A stretch of 64,000 nucleotides of DNA from contig JAKSYS010000130.1 of the NCBI GenBank assembly GCA_022925895.1, positions 47,979-111,978 of the forward strand, given 5' to 3'. Position 1 is the first letter of the stretch; the number at the start of each line of letters is the position of its first letter. The notes below the pieces were generated by a model. The model had not been told where the DNA came from and did not search any database. It was given only the letters and a program-made list of their open reading frames with translations. Positions 45,238 to 54,958 of this stretch are shown here, in pieces. A program made the translations under genes and the position numbers. The stretch comes from Fragilaria crotonensis (taxonomy: Eukaryota > Bacillariophyta > Fragilariophyceae > Fragilariales > Fragilariaceae).

Positions 45238-47127
45238 ATGATTACTCCGGAAGAACATAGGTTGTTCATCTCTCGTGCTATTGAAGGCAACATTGACAAG
45301 GCTGAAAGCTTCTTGATACTCAAGATACTCAATCACTTCTCGCAAATTCTTTCGCGAAGCAAGTGTGGCATTGACAGCCCGTGCACGGACACTGGTGAAA
45401 ATGGCATTTGTCTCGCCGAGGTTGTTCGCGAGATGTTGGAACATGAGACGGTGGAAATGAATGTCAAACGTCATTTGAGCAGATGCGCCATTGAACAGGC
45501 GGCTATGTTCAATCATGTCGGCGTTGTTCGCGAGCTATTAAGGCATAATACGGTAGACATCAACACCCGATGTCTGGCTAACCAAACACCTCTGATCTTG
45601 GCGTGCAGAAGTGGTTACGTGGAAGTTGTTCGCGAGCTATTGAAGCATGATGATGTAGATGTCAATGCATCTTGTCGATATGGAACAGCCCTTACGACGG
45701 CCGCAAGATGTGGTCATGCTGAAATTGTTAGCGAATTATTGAATGACAAGAGGTTGAAGATGAACGCCAGAGATCTGAAACGCTTGACGATCGAAGTCTT
45801 GGCGGAAAGAAAGGCCGTTCCGAATCATTTAAAATCCCCTATGGTTCGCGAGTTATTACAAGCCAAGCTCTTCTGGGCGAGTGAACACGGATATGCGGAG
45901 ATGATTCGTGAGTCAATAAAGCACGAAGGTTTGGATTGGAATCTCAAAACACATCGCGGCAGAACACCCCTAATCGTGGCGAGTGAATGGGGCCAGTTGA
46001 AAGTCGTGAACGAGTTGTTGAAAGTTCAGGCTGTCGACGTCAATGCTCAAGATGACGATGGCCGTACGTCCCTCATTATGGCGAGTAGTGTTGGCCATGT
46101 GAAGATGGTTCTAGCGTTATTGAAGCACCGAAAGGTGATTGTTGATGCGAAGGATAACAGCGGTCGCAGCGCTCTCGTGTGGGCGGGTGAACTCGGCAAT
46201 ATGCAAGTTGTACGTGCGCTGTTGGCAAATTCGAAGGTGCGCAAACTGTCAAAAGTTGGCGAGTTTGATGTAAATGTTGATACTGGAATTGGTCGAACCA
46301 CCCTTATCATTGCGAGTGACAAGGGCCATGCTAGCACTTTTGTTGGCGAGTTATGGAAACACCCGAGGGTGGATGTAAACGTCATCAATGGATACGACTT
46401 CAACGCCCACATCTCGGCAAGGTATGGCAGCCATGCCACAGTGGCGCGCCAGTTGTCCAGCCGCTCTATCTTCATGGCGAGTCCGTTTCACCGTCCAGAC
46501 GCTGTTGGCGAATTATTGAATCGCGTCAAGGTGGACGTGACTGCCATGACAAGCCGTGACAGAGCGTCAGTCGCCTGGGCGAATGGGAAGTACCTGCTTC
46601 GAATTGATGGCGGGGTATTGAAGTTTATGGAAGCGAACAACGATAGGAACGATGGTTGGGCTGCCTTCCGTTTGGCTAGTGAAGGTGGGCATTTCGCTGT
46701 CGCGCTGTTGAAACACAGGGCTATGGATGCGAATGACAAGGACAACGATGGCACCTGGGCCTTGATCGATACAAGTAATCGGGGACACTTGGAAGCTCTT
46801 TGCGATACCTTGAAGCAGGAGAAAGTTGATGTGAATGCTAATCGTGAGGATTGCACCACGATCTTGTTCCCGGCGAGTGGAAAGAGTCACGAGGCAATAC
46901 CTCGCCCATCATCCAAACGCAAAGGTGTGGATCTGACTGCCGACGATGACAATTTGCAAAGTGCTCTCATGAGTGCGAATGGTGATCACCGACTGAAGGT
47001 GGTTTCTGATCTTGTAACGCATCAACACATTGACTTGACTGTGATCGACTCTGCTGCTCACTTTCCAAGTGACGCTCTGGATTCGGTACTGGTACTGACA
47101 AGGTCTGAAGAAGTGGCGGTGCGATGA
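45238..47127 (+). CDS. Divergent ankyrin-repeat protein Ank4, C-terminus replaced by retroelement
   Basis: Start MITPEEHRLFISRAIEGNID is homologous to Ank1-3. About 630 codons of ankyrin repeats follow, several strongly degenerate (46,380-46,900), then a short non-repeat tail. The last codons (TRSEEVAVR and stop) lie within repeat A1 of the DIRS element that begins at 47,097; the same tail is read at the end of a frame through repeat A2 (59,273). Bridging the insertion, the original frame would have run on about a dozen codons past the junction before its stop. The C-terminal half present in Ank1-3 is missing, so this paralogue was already shorter or decaying. Confidence 0.8.
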   Translation: MITPEEHRLFISRAIEGNIDKAESFLILKILNHFSQILSRSKCGIDSPCTDTGENGICLAEVVREMLEHETVEMNVKRHLSRCAIEQAAMFNHVGVVRELLRHNTVDINTRCLANQTPLILACRSGYVEVVRELLKHDDVDVNASCRYGTALTTAARCGHAEIVSELLNDKRLKMNARDLKRLTIEVLAERKAVPNHLKSPMVRELLQAKLFWASEHGYAEMIRESIKHEGLDWNLKTHRGRTPLIVASEWGQLKVVNELLKVQAVDVNAQDDDGRTSLIMASSVGHVKMVLALLKHRKVIVDAKDNSGRSALVWAGELGNMQVVRALLANSKVRKLSKVGEFDVNVDTGIGRTTLIIASDKGHASTFVGELWKHPRVDVNVINGYDFNAHISARYGSHATVARQLSSRSIFMASPFHRPDAVGELLNRVKVDVTAMTSRDRASVAWANGKYLLRIDGGVLKFMEANNDRNDGWAAFRLASEGGHFAVALLKHRAMDANDKDNDGTWALIDTSNRGHLEALCDTLKQEKVDVNANREDCTTILFPASGKSHEAIPRPSSKRKGVDLTADDDNLQSALMSANGDHRLKVVSDLVTHQHIDLTVIDSAAHFPSDALDSVLVLTRSEEVAVR

Positions 47128-47432
47128 GTCGTCACTGCGCTTCAACTGAATCGTCATCGGGTACAGGGTACCGTACTACGGTAGCAGACAGCACGCTACA
47201 GTAGTAGACTTCCAGGAGAATTGGGGGATACCTTCACGCAGGTTCGGGAGGATCCCGAACCAACGATACGTCCGTGACGGAACTGATAGGCAAGTCGCCC
47301 CCAACCACACGATGAATTAAGGAAAGGAAGTTGGAGCCCAGAGTCGAAAACACAGGCCTCTCACATTTTCACCAAACGGGTCAAAATCGTGCAAGCATCA
47401 TCGCATCATCCTAGTAACTAAGTTCTAAAATA
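47097..47432 (+). repeat. DIRS repeat A1
   Basis: 336 bp, direct repeat of 59,243-59,578 with about two differences (GTCGTC/GTCGGC and CAGAGTCG/CAGTGTCG). It ends five bases before the gag start codon. Confidence 0.93.
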
Positions 47433-47436
47433 TTCA

Positions 47437-48511
47437 ATGGCTTCTATTGCTTCCACCTCCTGGACTACTTTCTACTCTAGAAACCGGGAAGACGAGGGAA
47501 CCTACCAGAGCTTATTCGACGAGGAATTTGTTGATTTAGTCACCAAAACTGTCAGCTTTCTCGAACAGCCGGACACGTTTACTCAGTCGATCGCGGGAAG
47601 TATGCACGGGAACATGATAATTGTCCCAGCTGAACCTGGAAAAATGAACATAATCCACCACGGGTTTCTGTGCAATAAACCCGGGGGTTCTGACTTAGTC
47701 TTCGTTCAAGGTAACCTTGGTGATAGTTGCTACTTCAAAGTGCTCGCACGCGAGGATGCAACAGCCCAGATCAAAGTTACCAATGGTAGGCGAACCACTA
47801 CGGTGAATTGCCCTACCCTTGAATCCATGACAGGAGCAACGACTGGAGACGAGTTTGCCTCCCTTGTTTCCCAAGGAAATGTCATACTCCGCCAGAAACC
47901 GAACCTCTTCCTCATCCACCCAGCGATTTTCCATTTGGCGAAGGGGGCTCCAACGGTCAGATCCCGCGAATTGGCAATCAAAATCATCGACGCCCTTCGA
48001 GTCGACCCAGAGGAGGATGACGAAGAAGAAGTGGAAAGGAAGCTATCCGACGCGACAAACCTCGAATTACTTCTGGGAATGCTTTGGGCTTCCGACAACG
48101 GAGGTCTAACCGCAGTCAGACTCACCGACGTTGACGAGAATCCTACCCTCAATCACACTATCAGGAACATCAAAAGAAAACTGATAGGCGACGGGAGAAC
48201 TGACACCCCAGAGAGAGAACGACGAGGAGGGGATGAGCCCGTCGACGACGCTGCAGCACCTTGGGCGATCTCCTCGCAAAGCATTGTACGCGAACTGAAC
48301 CGGATGCACGAGAGCCGAGAAAACGAGATCTCGAAGAAGGAGTCAAATCTGTCCTTACTGAAAGCGCTGGGCCCCGACCAAAAACGACTCTTCACCGCCT
48401 TATGCACAACAAAGATGGGGGACGAGCCAGTCATGTCCGAGTTCATGTTGACTCTGATTATGACCAAAACCCCACAAAAAGCCATAGGACTACTGAAAGC
48501 CGCGGGACGAG
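47437..48511 (+). pseudogene. DIRS gag, 5' part (split by E1)
   Basis: The ATG lies just after A1; product MASIASTSWTTFYSRNREDE onward. It is a hydrophilic Gag-like protein without recognised motifs in this half. The frame runs into E1 after codon 358 and stops at 48,579 inside the transposon. The 3' part resumes at 53,881. Confidence 0.75.
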
Positions 48512-48614
48512 CAATAGCGACCAGAGGTCGCTTTTGCAAGAGTGCGCGAAGCGTAACGGTCGCGAACACCCTTAAGTAAAAAAAGGTTGTATGTAACTAG
48601 ACTTGCGAATGGTG

Positions 48615-48717
48615 TTGCACCCAGATGAGTTGACTACCTGAGAATTTACATGGTGCATCCTTGATCGGTAAGGATCCCCCACTTAAATTTTGAGGTAGTC
48701 AACTTGTCTGGGTGCAA
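48615..48717. repeat. Subterminal hairpin of E1
   Basis: TTGCACCCAGATGAGTTGAC...ACCTGAGAATTT pairs with AAATTTTGAGGT...GTCTGGGTGCAA. The arms are about 33 bp with a loop of about 37 bp. The outer TTGCACC/GGTGCAA and the following AAGTAGGTTTT are shared with E2. Confidence 0.75.
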
Positions 48718-48985
48718 AAGTAGGTTTTAGGCTTCAAGTGGGTAGGTCATAATATTCCGACGAAAATGTCCGGCTCAAAACCTGATAGAGACGTGCAATG
48801 AACGTAGAGGTCATTTCAGAATTCTCACGGTTGCAGAGCAAAAAGATTTTGTCGTTACCCTCCATCCATGGGACGAGATTACTTCTGAAGTGTGTGATTG
48901 TGATCATCTCCCCCACTCGTACCCTCATCCCCAAAAGCCGCTTCTGGTACCGTTACAATATCTTCAGCAGGCATCGCAAAAAGGG

Positions 48986-51900
48986 ATGGTTCAAACACGA
49001 TCTGGAAATGTTGTTATTCACACGGAAGCTTCGTATGGACGAGCAGCGAGGAGCGAATCGTCAAGGAAGCGCCGGAAAAGAAAGGCAGAAAATGATCAGA
49101 ATGCAGCAAATGCGACAACACCAAGGAGACGGGCACCTACAAGATCACAAATTCAATATGATGAGGCATTAGCAACTCCTCCCGGTGCATCTGCTAGGGT
49201 TGGAAGCACCCCATCGCCCAACAAGACTGATCGAATTCTACGAGGTACTACAAGAAAACCACGATGCTCCGACTTTGGAAAGACACGTCACTTTGCATTT
49301 CATGGTCAAGGATTCATGTTCTGCAATGCCTGTGATTTGTGGGATGCTCTCCCACCTGATGCAACCAATAAAGTGTCAATTGATTCGCTCAAGTTTGGTT
49401 GCACTGCCAATCATACCTACTTCTCGCATCCGACTACACTCCGGAAACAAGACTGTTATATACGACGAAAGAGGAAAGTGGTGATCCCCATACTCAACGT
49501 GCAACGCAGGGTTGTACCAAACTATGGTGTTGCCTTCAACGAAGAATCGGATTCTTCTTTCGCATCAAGTTTTGATGGTGAGGTTGTTGTAGTTGATCAA
49601 GGTAATGGCGGCAGCAGTGCACACCACAATAACAACAATTCTCGCACGACGACAACAAGTTCAACCGATGACCCAAGTGACAACGACGACAATCAACCAA
49701 TCCTTGGAAGCTCAACTACAAATGCGATGCCGATGGATGTGATAGCTACTACCACAGCAGGTGTCGGCTCTTCTATCACTGATGTTGAGAGCAGTCTGCT
49801 GAATGTACAACAGCATGCACTAGTGGTCGAACAACTTAAAGGTAAGATTGCGTTGCTGCAAGAAAGGAATGATCGGCTAGTCAGAGAAGTCAAAGCCCTA
49901 CAATGCAAAGTAATGAAACATAACGCAACGACAACCGATGAGGGTGCTACTGTTGGTGCACTTTCCACCAGCAGTCGGAACGAGAGCTTCACGCAACAAG
50001 TTCTTGCAGCCTTGAATGGTGTCCTGCAAAAGCATCGACGCTGGAGTGCAAATCGAGTCGGTGCTTTAGTTGCAAAAGCTGTTTGGAATCATGACACGTA
50101 TCTTCCACATCTGCTTCGGCATGCTCGCAAACATTTGCGAGAAAAGGTCTTCACTACTTACAATATCCTACGAGAAATGGATCTCGCTGGAGGCACGCTC
50201 TCCTACGAAGGAATCGAAGTGTTGAGACGTGTGGAGACATGCGGTGTGAAGAGATTCCGAGGCTCAATGATACCATCAAAGTCTGAGCTTAAACGAATGG
50301 CTGGAGTTGTCGAATGGTTTGCAAGAGAGCATTGCCCATTCGAATTACAGCAAACCAAAAAGGGTGAGTCGGTTCAGTTCAATTATGGGAAGGCAATGTT
50401 GTGCATAACGCAAGCATTCCACCTGGATACGATTGGAAAATTGCGAAGCTTATCGATCGCATCCTCAATTGATGGGGCCTCACTGTCAAAGAATCTTTCA
50501 GTCATTGCTGGGGGGATCAAGATTACTGACCGTGCTGCTCGGTGTCCAATAACATGCAGACCTTTGCTTGACAATCCGTGTACAATGAGTGCACAGTCTC
50601 GGAACCTTTGCATTCCATTGAAGATCATGATGGGGCGGGAGACCAAGGAAACCTTTGTTGAATTCGGTTCCCTTTTCAAGTTTCTTGACAATCTTGCCGA
50701 TGAAGCAACTATTCCTCCCGAGATGGCAGGATTTCTACCTTTCTCGTGCATGACCAACTGTGACCTGTCAGCACAGTGGAAGGGTTTGTGCAAAGGTGGT
50801 GCGGCAAAGATTCATACACTTCCTTGCACTGGGTGTGCAACGGAGTCAGATGAGTTAGCCACTCCAAACCCAGAACGTTGCACAAGATGGTGCATCGAGC
50901 ATTCCATTGACCCAGATTGGCTTTGTTATCACAAGCCTATGGCGACGCCCGAGAGAGTTGTTGCAATGCAGGCTGAAGTTGAGGAACTTGTATCGACACT
51001 AGAGAGGGCTCTCATTGAGATTCTTGCCGAGTCAAAAGTTACTCGCCACGATATTGAACTCGACACTCCACCAGAAAGTTCGGTCAACGACAATGCCTCC
51101 ATCCACTTTTGCCCCAACAGCGCAAGTCAGAGGCACTCATTTTCTCGTTTACTAACAAATGAACTGATTCTGCGAGGGCTCGACATCAACGGAAGCTTGG
51201 AAATCAGGCGAGAAGGATTAAGAGTTGCTCTCAAAGGTGAAGCAACGATAGTTAGGCTTTCGAAAGAGATTGCTCATGGGGAGGTTAAGGAAGGAGCCTA
51301 CTTTCTACTGATGCAGACTCTCCCGTGTGTGCTTCACATGGAGAATCGAAATGGCATAAAGATTCTCTCGATGCTGCTTGTTGAAGGAATGTCAAATGCA
51401 AAAAAGCGGCTTATATACAATGATGTCAAGGCTGAGGGTACGAGAGTAACTCGTTTCGTTACAGACATGGAAGATATAATCAATCGATCAATATTAGGAA
51501 CAGACGAAGACCCGTGTCAATGGATGTGCCCATTTGATTTCCAGAAAAAGGAGCTTGGTCCCATAACCATGGACAATGTTCGAACTCGACGTATCATCGA
51601 TGCACTTGATCTGATTGTGGATCTTTGTGTGATAGATGACGCTCGCAAAGCGCGATGGATGACAGGACTTAACCATTACAGGATTGCTATGGTACTACTA
51701 AGAAAGAAGGAGGATTTTACGAATGACATGATTGCATCGTATCAGAGTCATGCCGACAAATTCTACCAGGCATGGCTTCAGCTTTGGCAAAAGGAGGGTG
51801 TAACAAATTATCTTCATATGATGGGGTCCGGTCACATCGCTGACTATCTCTACAAGTGGAAGAATCTCTATCGCTTCTCGCAGCAAGGCTGGGAGGCGAT

Positions 51901-52129
51901 GAACTCACTCATCAAGACATTCTTCTTTCGACGAACTAGTCATGGTGGCGGCGTTCGGGGAGCTGGCAACAAGAAGTCTCGGCTTATTCCAATAGCACGA
52001 TGGTTACAAAGGCGGATGATATTTCTTTGTCGCATCGACGAAAGTGTGATCCATCAATACACAGCAGATCATCCTATGCCCGAGGGTTTCTGCACACAAG
52101 CATCATCACAAGATGATGTATACGACTAA
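48986..52129 (+). CDS. E1 gene A: candidate DDE transposase, 1,047 residues
   Basis: The start is the ATG of MVQTRS, because similarity with E2 begins exactly there (an upstream GTG frame extension is not conserved). Layout: basic N-terminus; a Cys segment (CSDFG...CNACDLW) near residues 95-125; an Asn/Thr-rich linker; a leucine-rich coiled coil near 280-310 (LLQERNDRLVREVKALQCKV); then a long ordered core. In the core, SSIDGASLSKN (D496), MTNCDLSAQWKGL (D593), followed by C-x-x-C (PCTGCATE), and LYRFSQQGWEAMNSL (E970) have the spacing style of an RNase-H-fold DDE transposase with an inserted domain. HMMGSGHIADYLYKWKN just before the Glu is a distinctive signature. Transposase function is inferred from TIR-bounded context and this residue pattern; the superfamily was not identified. 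Confidence 0.6.
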   Translation: MVQTRSGNVVIHTEASYGRAARSESSRKRRKRKAENDQNAANATTPRRRAPTRSQIQYDEALATPPGASARVGSTPSPNKTDRILRGTTRKPRCSDFGKTRHFAFHGQGFMFCNACDLWDALPPDATNKVSIDSLKFGCTANHTYFSHPTTLRKQDCYIRRKRKVVIPILNVQRRVVPNYGVAFNEESDSSFASSFDGEVVVVDQGNGGSSAHHNNNNSRTTTTSSTDDPSDNDDNQPILGSSTTNAMPMDVIATTTAGVGSSITDVESSLLNVQQHALVVEQLKGKIALLQERNDRLVREVKALQCKVMKHNATTTDEGATVGALSTSSRNESFTQQVLAALNGVLQKHRRWSANRVGALVAKAVWNHDTYLPHLLRHARKHLREKVFTTYNILREMDLAGGTLSYEGIEVLRRVETCGVKRFRGSMIPSKSELKRMAGVVEWFAREHCPFELQQTKKGESVQFNYGKAMLCITQAFHLDTIGKLRSLSIASSIDGASLSKNLSVIAGGIKITDRAARCPITCRPLLDNPCTMSAQSRNLCIPLKIMMGRETKETFVEFGSLFKFLDNLADEATIPPEMAGFLPFSCMTNCDLSAQWKGLCKGGAAKIHTLPCTGCATESDELATPNPERCTRWCIEHSIDPDWLCYHKPMATPERVVAMQAEVEELVSTLERALIEILAESKVTRHDIELDTPPESSVNDNASIHFCPNSASQRHSFSRLLTNELILRGLDINGSLEIRREGLRVALKGEATIVRLSKEIAHGEVKEGAYFLLMQTLPCVLHMENRNGIKILSMLLVEGMSNAKKRLIYNDVKAEGTRVTRFVTDMEDIINRSILGTDEDPCQWMCPFDFQKKELGPITMDNVRTRRIIDALDLIVDLCVIDDARKARWMTGLNHYRIAMVLLRKKEDFTNDMIASYQSHADKFYQAWLQLWQKEGVTNYLHMMGSGHIADYLYKWKNLYRFSQQGWEAMNSLIKTFFFRRTSHGGGVRGAGNKKSRLIPIARWLQRRMIFLCRIDESVIHQYTADHPMPEGFCTQASSQDDVYD

Positions 52130-52173
52130 CGAGAAGCACTATACTTCTACCTGAATTTTATCTTAGCCTGAAT

Positions 52174-53577
52174 TCAATCAACACCTTTGCAAGTTGTATG
52201 TCGAATTGTTTTTCGACCAAATAATGCGTTGTTGTGTTGCGGATAACAACACTTAGCGCAAACGTAAGTAGCATGTATGCTTACCACTCGGTAGAGACAT
52301 CCGTCGTGATCCTCAAACTCACTCCCGTTCATGATAATTCCTTGGTGATGATCCTCCTGCACCACATCCTCGGGATCACAGGGATATGGATTGCAACGAT
52401 GAATCAATGAAGACAACAGTGGATCACATTCCTCAGTCGCAACAAGACCTCTTCTTGAAGAATACGTGAATCGCCTGTATCGAATGGTTATGAACAATTC
52501 ATTACATCCGTCAAATTCCAGATCGATGCCATCGCGAACAGTCTTGGAATTAAAGCCAGGTTCGTGGTCATCAGAACCACAGACCACGTTGATGATGTCA
52601 TTCTGCCACAGGCTTTTAGGTGCTGATATTTTGGGCAGTCGACATCGCTGCCCTGCAGTTGTTGATTCTCCAAAAACATAACAGAGATGCTGAAGATGAG
52701 CCTTTGTCTCGAATCTTAGAATGGTGCAGCGCTTACTAACTTGAGCAGCTTTAACAACCAACCCACTTTCGATAACTCTATGCCGTCGGGTTCGAGATGA
52801 AACTCCACAGCCAGCAGCATCAAAAATGTTGTCGAACTGTAATCGAAGAAACCCCCATGCCTCGGCGGTGAAATTTGACAAGCGACAGACTTCTTTTCCA
52901 TAAAGTCCTTGTTGGTGTGAATATCGTCCTAGTAACCTCGTCATCTCCAGCTTCACACAGATCACGCTATTCCACATCCTACTGGGAAAACAATCATGGT
53001 ATCGTGAGTTTTGGTAGCTTGATGGAAAAGGAAGGCAGCAGTTGTCCGGCAGCTTGATTAGAATCGGTTGATCATTTCCGAGGTGGGACCGATACCTTAC
53101 TACAAACGCGAATGTCATTCCCTGACAAGTGTAGAAAAGATTGCTGGTATCCTGCAGCGATGCCATGGTAAACACGAATGCCAGGTTCATTATCTCATCA
53201 CTTGAAATTGTTCGAATCTCTTGTGTCTGCACAATTTCGGCTAGATGCCGTAGATGATTTTCATCCAGCAATCTTGGATGCAAAAAGCCTTCTGTCGCTG
53301 AAAAGTCATTCAATCGCTTGAATATATTCACTTGGACTGAAGTTCTGCTTGATGGCAGGCTGGTTTCTGCACCAACAATTCTCGCCACTGTCATACAAGC
53401 ATCCTGACTTCTGGTTTCAATGCTCGTGTTTCGTGGTGCCAGTAGCACAAATGTACCTGGCAGAAGATCCGCCTTGAGTGTTCGGCTGTAACATGCCATT
53501 GGAACTTCGTTTTGCTCGCAATGGGGCTCAACCCTGTCCCAAGAAAAGGAGCCGGCTGGAACTGCTGCGGTGATCAT
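52174..53577 (-). CDS. E1 gene B: conserved accessory protein, 467 residues
   Basis: No family recognised. It is homologous to E2 gene B along its length. Recognisable blocks are LKADLLPGTFVLLAP near the N-terminus, ENHLRHLAEIVQTQE, LEMTRLLGRYSHQQGL, GQRCRLPKISAPKSLWQNDI with NVVCGSDD, and a C-terminal Y-R-V-V-x-I...C-C-Y-P-Q-H-N-N segment. It appears to be a globular protein without membrane segments; the C-terminal D-G-C-L-Y-R-V and C-x-x-C-C may be a small metal-binding or chromatin-reader-like fold, which is speculation. Convergent with gene A; the two stops are 44 bp apart. Preservation in the deleted copy E2 suggests it is part of the transposition machinery or useful in itself. Confidence 0.7.
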   Translation of the reverse strand: MITAAVPAGSFSWDRVEPHCEQNEVPMACYSRTLKADLLPGTFVLLAPRNTSIETRSQDACMTVARIVGAETSLPSSRTSVQVNIFKRLNDFSATEGFLHPRLLDENHLRHLAEIVQTQEIRTISSDEIMNLAFVFTMASLQDTSNLFYTCQGMTFAFVVRYRSHLGNDQPILIKLPDNCCLPFPSSYQNSRYHDCFPSRMWNSVICVKLEMTRLLGRYSHQQGLYGKEVCRLSNFTAEAWGFLRLQFDNIFDAAGCGVSSRTRRHRVIESGLVVKAAQVSKRCTILRFETKAHLQHLCYVFGESTTAGQRCRLPKISAPKSLWQNDIINVVCGSDDHEPGFNSKTVRDGIDLEFDGCNELFITIRYRRFTYSSRRGLVATEECDPLLSSLIHRCNPYPCDPEDVVQEDHHQGIIMNGSEFEDHDGCLYRVVSIHATYVCAKCCYPQHNNALFGRKTIRHTTCKGVD

Positions 53578-53880
53578 GATGGTGAGTAGCTGACACCTTC
53601 GACGTTCTCCTTGTTGGAGGTGAACTCGAGAAGGGTGCGATGGTCTCTATTATGTAACAGACCAGCACTTCATAAGAAAAGACGTTATCCATCTGAAAGA
53701 ATTTACTTACGCAAAAACTGTTTACATGACGTTACAAATAATTCAGATTAAATAGTAAACCAGTAAGAAGTAAGTAAACACGACATCGATAATTATACAG
53801 ATGCATAAATCAACATAGAGTGCCTAACCTGAAATGGTCGAGACATCCGGAAAAGTCATGAGGGCCCTTGGTCGCTATTG

Positions 53881-54912
53881 GGATGGAGCGGAACCTTCTC
53901 CGAAGGTTGTTGCCACCGATTCCTCTCCACCGGATTCCTGTCCCTAGAGACAAATCTTGCGAACCCAGGGGGATTCACGGTATTCATGTTTCATCCAAAG
54001 ACAGTGGATATGGGAGCACGCGGATTCGACAGTACCACGGCCTCCCTCCGGGAGTACTTCGATATGGACGTAGAGGACGATACCATAGCCTACTATGCAA
54101 AGCAAGGGTTCTTCCACCCCACCAACGCTCATGACCTAAAAACACAATTACAAACGGCTTTCGAAATGCTGGAGCTGCTAACCTGCAAGGGGTCAATTGC
54201 TACAAAAGGGTTAGCATACATACTGGAAACACGCCGGTGGAATCGGGCATTTGCCAAAATTCATGACAGGTTCCAAACGGAGGACCGCTTTGGGTCAAAG
54301 TTCGTGTACAGTGTTGACACGGCACTACAAAATTTCTTCGACATGATTACCAGTGCAGGAGAGCTACCCGACATGGTAGACGAAAACTTGCTAGTGGAAA
54401 AGGCTAAGAAGCTTATGGACAAGATTGAGGATGGCGACACCCTAACTATTGCACTCCCGGCGGCGCTCTCACCTACTCCCAAGAAAGCGGCAAGACCCAC
54501 TAGTACAACGGGAACCGAGGAACCATCTACCAAGAGATCAAAGGCCACCACCCCAACTCGGAGTGCCCTCGGAGTACAAAAACATCACCCGTCGGATGCA
54601 CATCCCAACAAGGACCCGCACCCGTCATGGCTTGTCAAGGAGGGTGTCGATTTCCTGAGCTTGTTCGCGGACAGAGCCCCCGGGACTCATCGATGGCCAA
54701 AGTTCATGGACCCCCGGTTACCGAAGAAAAATAAGCAACCGCGAGCGGCGCCACTTTGTGTCCGCTTCCAAATGACGGCACAGTGCACCTACGGGTGCAA
54801 ACTCGCACATGTTCTCGCGAAGAACATGACCTCGCCGGAGTTCCGACAAGCCGACCGCATCATGCGAGAGGTCCACCCACCCACCACACCCGTCACCTCG
54901 GCAGGACATTGA
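53881..54912 (+). pseudogene. DIRS gag, 3' part (split by E1)
   Basis: The frame resumes right after E1 (GWSGTFSEGCCHRFLSTGFL, then NPGGFTVFMFHPKTVD). A Lys/Pro/Thr-rich linker follows near 54,460-54,600. Near the C-terminus CVRFQMTAQCTYGCKLAH gives a C-x8-C-x4-C-x3-H zinc-knuckle-like motif (54,760-54,815), fitting a nucleic-acid-binding Gag. The stop is 46 bp before the ORF2 ATG. Confidence 0.75.
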
Positions 54913-54958
54913 TGGGACCGGCCACGCGAAGCATTGCCATTCGGCACTCCCGTCGTGC

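Larger units (their letters stand above)
48512..53880. mobile_element. E1: full-length two-gene TIR transposon, unrecognised family
   Basis: Ends CAATAGCGACCAGAGG (left) and CCCTTGGTCGCTATTG (right) are inverted repeats, identical over 12 bp; E2 has the same. 5,369 bp. Carries gene A on plus (48,986-52,129) and gene B on minus (52,174-53,577), convergent with 44 bp between their stops. A subterminal hairpin is at 48,615-48,717. Flanks GGGACGAG and GGATGGAG match at five of eight positions, so an 8-bp target duplication is possible but not proven. Both genes are intact. Confidence 0.85.

Noticed and set aside
48890-48985. Upstream extension of E1 gene A starting at GTG
   Set aside because: Similarity to E2 begins precisely at the ATG of MVQTR; upstream sequence is not conserved as protein.
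48504-53888. A 9-bp Mutator-type target duplication for E1
   Set aside because: GGGACGAGC versus GGGATGGAG matches only five of nine, and the same boundary gives no match for E2.
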